This document shows positions 57,090-64,000 of a DNA stretch of 64,000 nt, piece after piece. The stretch is taken from positions 186,001-250,000 of the forward strand of contig CAVQRC010000026.1 in NCBI GenBank assembly GCA_963715045.1. The letters run 5' to 3'. Below the pieces are notes generated by a model that was not told the origin of the DNA, did no database searches, and saw only the letters and a list, made by a program, of their open reading frames with translations. The stretch comes from CAVQRC01 sp963715045. GTDB taxonomy: Bacteria; Planctomycetota; Planctomycetia; Pirellulales; Lacipirellulaceae. The position numbers and the translations under genes are program-made. How positions within the stretch are numbered: position 1 is the first letter of the stretch; each line of letters begins with the position of its first letter.

Positions 57090-57818
57090 TCAGGGTTCGC
57101 TGCAGGTCTCCGGAGTCCGACGCTCGAATTCCGAGGCCAAGGCGAACCGCGCCGATGGCGGCTGCGAGCGACTCTTCTCCACGTGGGGGGAGTCGAGATT
57201 CGGAACGGACGACGCCCGCTCGATTACTTGAACCTCCGCGCGGAGCATCTTGATGACCCGCGACTTGGCAACATACACATCGGTCACGCGAATCCCCAGC
57301 TCGGAGGCCACTTCCTGACTCGGGCGATTCTCGACAGCCGTCTCGTGGTAGGCCAGCCAGGTGTGCGGTTGGACCCGCAGCTGGACCCGACGCTCTGCCT
57401 CGGCAAGCAGTTCCTGCTCGTATTCGGCCTCGATCGCTGCTGTCAATTCTGAGAGAGCACCCCGGTCGCGAGTAGCCGACAGGGTTTCCAGGACCCCCGT
57501 GTCGCCCGCCGCGCGGGGCTCAGACTTCCAACGCCGTGCCAAGTCCCGCACTGAATTCGCAGTCACCGTTTTCAGCCAGCCGCGAAAGCTGCCCCGCTCG
57601 GGTGTGTAGTGAAATGTCTGCATCGTCCGAACCAGCTTGCCGAGGACCTCCTGAGTTACGTCGGCGGCATCGGAATCTTGCAGCCCGTGCCGCCGGCACC
57701 AGCCGAGAATCTGCGGGCCATAGCGATGCACAAACGCCCGCCACGCTTCCTGATCGCCCGCGTCCTGGACCTGCAACAGAAGGCTCACGCGAGTTGCGGT
57801 ATCCGTGGTATCTGCCAT
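57090..57818 (-). CDS. ECF-family RNA polymerase sigma factor, paired with a zinc-finger kinase
   Basis: 242 residues from ATG at 57818 (MADTTDTATRVSLL); longer starts at 57878 are less likely. Region 2: EAWRAFVHRYGPQILGWCR, then DAADVTQEVLGKLVRTMQ and GSFRGWLKTVTANSVRDLAR. Region 4: RVQPHTWLAYHETAVENRP, then VASELGIRVTDVYVAKSRV. The C-terminal extension of about 45 residues is Ser/Arg/Glu-rich. The kinase gene starts 37 bases after its stop, making a tight sigma/kinase operon. This sigma is unlike the one at 43183 in sequence, so the two pairs are not a recent duplication. Confidence 0.9.
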   Translation of the reverse strand: MADTTDTATRVSLLLQVQDAGDQEAWRAFVHRYGPQILGWCRRHGLQDSDAADVTQEVLGKLVRTMQTFHYTPERGSFRGWLKTVTANSVRDLARRWKSEPRAAGDTGVLETLSATRDRGALSELTAAIEAEYEQELLAEAERRVQLRVQPHTWLAYHETAVENRPSQEVASELGIRVTDVYVAKSRVIKMLRAEVQVIERASSVPNLDSPHVEKSRSQPPSARFALASEFERRTPETCSEP

Positions 57819-58222
57819 AATGACCCGGTTATAGAGTGAAGGGGTGAAGAGGCTCTCTCCCGAGGAAACGCACACCACACCGTCCGATTAGCAGCTACGC
57901 GAGCCAGCAGCAGCGTCGCCTTCCGCCAGCGGCGACGCAGGCGACTTCTAGTAGTTTTGCTGGCGTTGTGATCTCGCGGACCACAGCTCGACAATCATAC
58001 ACGTTTTTGCATGTTGGTTTTAGCGTTTGATTGTTGTTCTGAGTTCCACATCCATTGGCACACGAAACTTCCCCAAGCGAAGGCGAGCGAACATCTACCT
58101 ATGGGCTGGAACAATGCCAACGCGTCACGCTTCTTCGCTTCTTCGATGAGTGGCGGCAAATGGCATACGACGGGCAACCATACGACGGGCAATTAGTGCA
58201 AGCCACAGAGGATAGGTAAGAG
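57819..58222. other. Divergent spacer between the sigma factor and the protease gene
   Basis: About 400 bases that should hold both promoters. The direct repeat CATACGACGGGCAA occurs twice in tandem with a 15-base period (58164-58177 and 58179-58192), 31 bases before the protease ATG. A short coding-like plus-strand frame ending DGQLVQATEDR stops at 58219, just before the ATG at 58223, and may be a leader or chance. The stretch 57990-58050 is lower in GC. Confidence 0.35.
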
Positions 58223-61200
58223 ATGAGGATCAGAAGGCGTCGGGTGAGTTCCGTTTCCTCCCAGGCAATCAAAGGCCGCAGAAGTTCCGGTGATTCCGTT
58301 GCGTCCCGGTCGCGGCAATTCTCGAGGTTCGAGCAACTTGAAGACCGGATGCTGCTGGCGGCAGATCTCCGCGGCGTGTCGTGGGACTTCTTGGATACCG
58401 CCGATCTTTCCGCTTTGGTAGCGCCGGCCCCAGCGGTCGGCGGCGGCGGTATCGTGAACGGTTCATCAACCAGTGAGCATCCTTCGGTAGGGAACCTCAA
58501 CAACAACTGCACGGCAACGCTGATTGGTCCTCGGCACGTGTTGACCGCGGCCCATTGCGTCGAGGACCTGGCGCCCCAGGCGAGCAGCTTCTTTGTCGGC
58601 GGAGCCTGGCGGCAGGCGGTAAACACGACGATCCACCCCAACTACGATCCGGACGATTTCTCAGCAGGCTGGGATCTCGCCGTCATCGAACTGACTCAGG
58701 ACGTCATCGATGTCACTCCCAGCGACATTCTCCGAACACCGCCAGTGACCGGAGAGATGATGACACTGGTCGGCTACGGCTACGGAGGGACGACGAACAA
58801 CCCGAATTTTTCTTCGCTCAAACGGGTGGGCCAGACGCCGCTCGAACAGGTGACGTCGAATCACTTGCTGTGGACCTTCAACGGAAACGGAGAATCGAAC
58901 ACTGCGAGTGGCGATTCGGGTGGACCGTCATTTGTCGAGCGGGAGGGCGAGCTCGTCGTGGCAGGAGTCACTTCGGGCGGAACTGGCAGCGCATGGGCTC
59001 CGGGTTCGCTGTCCTTCAATACTCGAATCGACAACCTCCAAACCTGGATCGACGACATCGTGAACTTTGTTCCCGAACCGGACGATTTCAGCGATATCAT
59101 TGGTCCGACCTCGACGCCGATTACGAGCGCGGGAGAAGACGGCTGGATCCTGGGTGGGATTCAACAGGCTGGAGATCGCGACGGCTTCAACTTCACCGTC
59201 CCGGTCGCCGCAGAAGTCACGCTGTCGATGGTCGCGACCGGCGCTGCGTTCGACACCCATCTGCGGCTCCACGACAGCAGCGGGGCTTTGATTGCCACGG
59301 GCGATGATATTGCCCCGGGCAACACGAACAGCCGTGTCGTCATGAACCTCGAAGCGGGTCTGTACTACTTCACGGCCGGAAGTTTCCAGGACGCCGGTCG
59401 GGGAGACTACGCCGTGGCCGTCGACTTTGTGCCGAACTCCGTGAGCCGACCAGCACGCAGCCACGCTCGACGCAGCCGCCACCTTGATTCCACTTGACGA
59501 ACGGGGCGACTTTGCGACGCGGTCAGCGATTGAAGTGATCAGCGATCGGGATGTGTTCCGGCTCGAAGTCGCCGCGGAGACCCAGGCCGCGCTGAGTGTT
59601 TCGCGAACCGACACATCGCTGGATCCTCTGCTCCGGCTGCATCGTGAGAATGGACAGACGCTCGACGTCTCGAACGACATCGACGGATCGACCAGCGACG
59701 CGCTGATCATGCGGACGCTCGATCCGGGTGTGTATTACCTCGTCGTGATGCCGGGGACATCTTCGATGGGCGAATACGTCCTCGGAGTCAACGTCGACCC
59801 CCAACCCGTGACCGCGGTGCCAGGCGACTTCAACGACGACGATGTCGTCAATGGCGAGGACTTTCTCACCTGGCAAGCCAACTTTCCGCTGTCGGTGGGG
59901 GCGACCCGGAGCCATGGAGACGCCGATGGCGATGGCGACGTGGACGGAGGAGACTTCCTCGCCTGGCAAGCCAACTTCTCCTCGGCCCAGGTGGGCGCGG
60001 GGAGCATTGTCAACGGGACGGTCACCAGCGAATACGAGTCGGTTGGAATCGTCAATGGAATCTGCAGCGGCACACTCGTTTCTCCCCAGCATGTGTTGAC
60101 CGCGGCCCACTGCACGGTCGGCCGCAGCGCCACAGGAGGCACATTTCAGATAAATGGCCAGGTCTACGGGACCGTCGATCAGATCGAGCATCCGCTTTAC
60201 AACGACGCCAACTTCGCCGCTGGTCACGACGTTGCCATTCAAATTCTCGCCCAGCCGATGGTTGGCCTGACTCCCAGTGAGCTTCTGAGAGAACCCCCCG
60301 TGGTCGGCGAAACGTTGACCCTCGTGGGATACGGCGCGGGCGGAACGACCAACCGGCCCGCCAGTGATTTCGGCGTGAAGAGATTCGGCGAGACGGAACT
60401 CCAGCAAGTCACGGACGTTCACATCCGCTGGTTCTTCGACGGGACCGGAGAGAGCAACACGGCACCCGGGGACTCGGGGGGACCTGCTTTTGTTACCCGC
60501 GGGACCGAGCAGTTGATCGCAGGAGTTACTTCTGGCGGGACGCAGAGTGCCTGGGTCGCGGGAGACAATTCATTCGATACACGGATCGATAATCTGGCTG
60601 TCTGGATCGACGGAATCGTCGCCGGAGAGGTGCCGCCACCCCCCGTGGATGATCACTACAACCTGCCCGAGCTGGGCGCCACTCCGGTCTCGGTAGGAAT
60701 CGACAACGGTTGGGGATTGGGATCCATCGAAAGCGGGGGCGATCGGGACGCATTCGAATTCGTCCTCGAACAGCCAACCACGGTCACGATCTCCGCCGTT
60801 GGCACCGACGCTGCTCTCGATACGTTCCTCAGGCTCTACAACAGTAGTGGAATACTGATCGAAGATAACGACGACATTTTCTTCGATGCATTTTCAGGGA
60901 GCAATCTCAACAGCCAGATCGTGCGGACGCTGTCGCCGGGTGTGTACTACGCAACGGTGGGGGGATACAACGACACGAGCACGGGCCATTTCGCGCTGGC
61001 CATCGACTTCGCAGCCAATCCCCCAGGGGATCAGCATGCCAACGTGACCGGATCTGCCGCCACGAGTCTCGATCTCGACTTGCGGGGAGACGTCGCTTTC
61101 CGCGACAGGTTGGACACCGCTGGCGATCGTGATGTGTTTGAACTGCTGATCCAGAGTTCGACCACCGCGCAGATTTCGGCGACTCGCCTCGACGGCAGCG

Positions 61201-61826
61201 ATCTGGACACATTCCTTCGCATCTACAACGATGCCGGAACGCTGATTGCCTCTAATGACGACGTCGTGGCGGGCGTTTTCGACAGCTTCCTGGACCTCTC
61301 TCTCGAGGCGGGCACCTATTACGTCTCGGTGGGCTCTTACCAGGACAGTGACTTCGGAGATTACCAGCTCGCCGTGGAAACAAAGCTTTCGTTTCTGCCA
61401 GGTGACTTCGATCAGGACAGCGACGTCGACGTCGACGACTTCCTGAATTGGCAAACAGGGTTTGGAATTGTAGCTGGAGCCACGGCGAGTGACGGCGACG
61501 GTGATTTTGACGGAGATGTGGACGGTGAGGACTTCTTGATCTGGCAGCAGAACCTCGGGACGACCGCCAATACCTACCTTCGCAGCAGAGGGGCCGAGTC
61601 TACGACCGGCAGCGTTACTGCTGCACCGTCGCGGGTTGTCGCGGCGGCGAAGACTCTCGCAGATTCAAGCCGCAGCGAATCCGCCAAGATCTCCGCTCGA
61701 GTCGTCGGAGAGAGGACGTATCGGCTGCTCCGTGAAGACGCCATACGCCTCGCAGTCGCGCACGATGCGGCCCTGGAGAACTTGTCCGCGAACCGATTCG
61801 ACCACCGCCACAGGATCCACCGTTAG
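58223..61826 (+). CDS. Exported double trypsin-like protease with PPC and EF-hand modules, interrupted by a frameshift
   Basis: ATG at 58223. The N-terminus has the planctomycete export-type motif RFEQLEDRMLLAA. Protease domain 1 (about 72-280) has the triad: LTAAHCV, GWDLAVIEL, SGDSGGPS. A pre-peptidase C-terminal (PPC) domain follows, then a frame break near 59444 in the linker. After it: another PPC domain, two EF-hand cassettes (VVNGEDFLTWQANF and DVDGGDFLAWQANF), protease domain 2 with an intact triad (LTAAHCT, GHDVAIQIL, PGDSGGPA), two more PPC domains and a final EF-hand pair (DVDVDDFLNWQTGF, DVDGEDFLIWQQNL). Repaired length is about 1200 residues. Probably secreted or surface-bound; substrate unknown. 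No N-terminal cleavage motif was assigned. Confidence 0.85.
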
Positions 61827-61872
61827 GCCCGGTGGCCACGGCTCTCAATTGCACTCAGGAAGTACGTTCTTT

Positions 61873-62874
61873 ATGGCCGAATCATTCTCTGCCTTTGTCG
61901 TGAGCAAGTTGGATGATGGCACGACGCAAGCACAAATCGAACGGTTAGGTATCGAGGATCTGCCGGCCGGCGACGTGCTGATTCGCGTGCGATGGTCGTC
62001 GCTGAACTACAAAGACGCCTTGGCTGCCTCGGGGCACGGCGGCGTCGTGCGAACCTTTCCGCATGTGCCGGGAATCGATGCGGCGGGAGAGGTTGTCGAG
62101 AGTCAGGACTCTCGGTTTGCCGCCGGAGAAGAAGTGATCGTCACGGGCTACGAGCTTGGATCGGGCCACTGGGGAGGTTATGCGGATTTCATTCGTGTTC
62201 CAGGTGACTGGGTTGTACCACGGCCTGAACCGCTGACCTTGCGAGAGTGCATGATTTACGGCACCGCCGGATTCACGGCGGCTCAGTCGGTCGCGGCGAT
62301 CGTGCAGCGAGGAATTGATCCCGGGCGAGGGCCGGTGCTGGTCACGGGAGCGACCGGTGGTGTGGGATCACTGTCGGTGGCTTTACTCACGAAGGCCGGT
62401 TACCGCGTCTCGGCCGTGACCGGCAAGGCAGATCAGCACCGGACGCTGGAGCTGCTGGGTGCAGACGAGATCCTGTCGCGGGAAGAAGTCCGCGGAGAGG
62501 GGAACCGGCCGCTGCTGCCGGCGCGATGGTCGGCGGCGGTCGATACGGTGGGAGGAGACATCCTGGTCGATGTGATTCGCTCCACCATGCATCGGGGAGT
62601 GGTGACCGCGTGCGGGCTTGTTGCGGGCACGGATCTGCCCCTGACAATCTACCCTTTCATCTTGCGGGGCGTTACGTTACGCGGGATCGACTCGGCCCAG
62701 TGCCCGCGTCCGGAACGACTCGAGATCTGGCAGCGATTGGCTACCGAATGGCGTCTCGAGAATCTGGACGCGGTCGTCCGCGAAGTAGATCTGGCAGGTC
62801 TGAGTGCCGAGATTGCGAACATTCTTGCCGGTCGGGTGACCGGCCGGGTGCTGGTACGGATCGGCGCGAGCTGA
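61873..62874 (+). CDS. YhdH/AcuI family quinone oxidoreductase (acrylyl-CoA reductase type)
   Basis: 333 residues from ATG at 61873. Medium-chain dehydrogenase/reductase of the YhdH/YhfP (AcuI) group, NADPH-dependent and zinc-free. Signatures: VRWSSLNYKDALAASG near residue 42, VPGIDAAGEV, GGYADFIRVP, GTAGFTAAQSV, the Rossmann loop VTGATGGVGSLSV (about 155-167) and a C-terminal GRVLVRI. AcuI members reduce acryloyl-CoA; YhdH is close in sequence. Native substrate here is not fixed. It stands 46 bases after the protease gene, same strand, with no functional link apparent. Confidence 0.9.
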   Translation: MAESFSAFVVSKLDDGTTQAQIERLGIEDLPAGDVLIRVRWSSLNYKDALAASGHGGVVRTFPHVPGIDAAGEVVESQDSRFAAGEEVIVTGYELGSGHWGGYADFIRVPGDWVVPRPEPLTLRECMIYGTAGFTAAQSVAAIVQRGIDPGRGPVLVTGATGGVGSLSVALLTKAGYRVSAVTGKADQHRTLELLGADEILSREEVRGEGNRPLLPARWSAAVDTVGGDILVDVIRSTMHRGVVTACGLVAGTDLPLTIYPFILRGVTLRGIDSAQCPRPERLEIWQRLATEWRLENLDAVVREVDLAGLSAEIANILAGRVTGRVLVRIGAS

Positions 62875-63008
62875 TCGCCTGTGGAAACTCGCGGTTACCG
62901 TGACGCCTGCTGGATTGCGACGGATCAGCCGCGGCCTGTTGGAGGGAGTGGACGTCCGGTCGACGCCCATCGACGGCCGGAGCACAGCATCAGGCGGCAT
63001 CAGCTACC

Positions 63009-64000
63009 GTGGATTGGTTCATCTCATCACTGGCCTTCATCCCCTTGACAGCGTTTCTGCTGGCGGTCGCCACGGTACCTTCCGTGCTCATCCAACGCCG
63101 CGGGCGGCCGACCGCGGCGCTCGCCTGGCTGCTCGTCCTGTTCCTGGTGCCGATCGTGGGAATCTTTCTGTGGTGGGCCATGGGAAGGCGGCACCTCAGT
63201 CGCAAGACGCGGAAACGGCGATTGGCAACCACCGCCCGCAGTGAGCGGTTGACGGTGCTTCGAGACGAACTGCCGACCCCCGACACCGCGCGGTGGGACA
63301 TCTTTCCGCTTCAGCGATTGCCGCAATCCGAGGCCGAATGGGTCTACGCTCCGACGGCTGGCAACTCGGTCAGACTGCTCGTCGATGCCGCCCAGGCGTA
63401 TCCGGCCATGGAACAAGCGATTGAGTCGGCACAGCGGTTCATCCATGTGCTGTTCTACATCTGGGATAACGATGCGGTCGGCGAGCACTTTCGGGATTTA
63501 CTCGTCCACAAGGCACGGGACGGAATCGAAGTGCGCGTCCTGTTCGATGCCATTGGCGGATCGCGTGTCCGGGGAAAGTTCATGAAGCCGCTCCGCGACG
63601 CGGGCGCGAAGGTCGCGGCCTTCAAGCCGCCGGTGATTCTGCGGAGATCGCTCGAGATCAATTTCCGCAATCACCGCAAGTTACTCGTGGTCGACGGGCG
63701 GATCGCGATCCTGGGTGGCCTGAACATCGGTGATGAATACACCGGCGACTGGAGGGATGCGGCAGTGAGTTTGAGCGGCCCCGTTGTCGATGCGGCGGAG
63801 GACGTGTTCGCCGATGACTGGTTCTTCGCGACCCGCGACGAATTCACGCAGCCTTCCTATTTCGGCGCATGGGCCCGCGCACCGCAGTTGGTTCTGGATC
63901 ACGAAGCCGTCTGTGGGATTGTCGCCAGCGGCCCGCACACGAGATTCAATCTCATGCACGAGGCCTTCCTGATCGCGATTCACGGCGCCCAGTCGCGGAT
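63009..64000 (+). CDS. Cardiolipin synthase-like phospholipase D protein (3' end outside window)
   Basis: The frame from GTG at 63009 is open to the window edge (about 330 codons), so the gene is truncated by the window, not broken. The N-terminus has two membrane helices (SLAFIPLTAFLLAVA and AALAWLLVLFLVPIVGIFLW), then a basic stretch. The first HKD motif is at about 63672-63700 (NHRKLLVVDGRIAILGG), preceded by HVLFYIWDNDAVG and GIEVRVLFDAIGG. This is the ClsA/PLD-type arrangement for cardiolipin synthesis from phosphatidylglycerol; the second HKD motif must lie beyond 64000. The start could also be a little upstream. Confidence 0.88.
   Translation, partial: MDWFISSLAFIPLTAFLLAVATVPSVLIQRRGRPTAALAWLLVLFLVPIVGIFLWWAMGRRHLSRKTRKRRLATTARSERLTVLRDELPTPDTARWDIFPLQRLPQSEAEWVYAPTAGNSVRLLVDAAQAYPAMEQAIESAQRFIHVLFYIWDNDAVGEHFRDLLVHKARDGIEVRVLFDAIGGSRVRGKFMKPLRDAGAKVAAFKPPVILRRSLEINFRNHRKLLVVDGRIAILGGLNIGDEYTGDWRDAAVSLSGPVVDAAEDVFADDWFFATRDEFTQPSYFGAWARAPQLVLDHEAVCGIVASGPHTRFNLMHEAFLIAIHGAQSR

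Overview
The window reads as chromosomal DNA of a planctomycete (class Planctomycetia, order not resolved). Signs for this: high GC and GC3; a Cys-rich YTV-repeat cell-wall protein; a DUF1559 prepilin-like protein with the H-x-DG ending; exported proteins that open with an LEDR/LERR-type N-terminus or end in PEP-CTERM and carry paired EF-hand cassettes of the DGDDFLxWQ type; ECF sigma factors paired with Ser/Thr kinases; and a divergent DnaA. No rRNA, tRNA, CRISPR array, insertion sequence or phage gene was seen.

Layout. 1-2.5 kb: end of an SDR dehydrogenase and an odd gene ending in a DUF59 (MIP18-like) domain. 2.7-10.3 kb, minus strand: cysteine desulfurase, dnaA, dnaN, a DciA-like gene, gyrB and an ECF sigma factor, i.e. 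a replication-initiation cluster without recF. 10.6-14.1 kb: membrane-anchored hypothetical, scpB, an Asp-rich protein and a PEP-CTERM protein. 14.3-20 kb, minus: an exported HEAT-like protein with a degenerate receiver domain, a receiver-less sigma-54 activator, a hemX/ccsA-like gene and hemA, almost without gaps. 20-26.8 kb: argH, two small ORFs, a GltS-type symporter, a penicillin acylase and a sulfotransferase. 27-32.2 kb: YTV protein with terminator, then a membrane class III nucleotide cyclase 3 bases before a cNMP-binding patatin phospholipase. 32.4-37 kb: a tandem amidohydrolase and a second one. 37-38.7 kb: gene-poor. 38.7-43 kb: a 1429-residue surface protein with 63-residue tandem repeats. 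43.2-47.3 kb: ECF sigma/kinase-TPR pair. 47.2-50 kb: DUF1559 and PEP-CTERM proteins. 50-53.9 kb, minus: sugar cluster (cupin, sugar-phosphate isomerase, Gfo/Idh/MocA). 54.1-57.8 kb, minus: second ECF sigma/kinase pair. 58.2-61.8 kb: double trypsin-like protease. 61.9-64 kb: YhdH/AcuI reductase and the start of a cardiolipin-synthase-like gene cut by the window edge.

Two themes stand out. One is signalling: three ECF sigma factors, two kinases physically linked to two of them, a sigma-54 activator beside an exported pseudo-receiver protein, and a cyclase/cyclic-nucleotide-gated phospholipase pair that is the best candidate for an uncharacterised two-gene system. The other is sequence quality: at least twelve single-base frame breaks interrupt otherwise intact genes, about one per 5 kb. 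This looks like indel error in the assembly, so interrupted genes are described over their full inferred span with the break point given.
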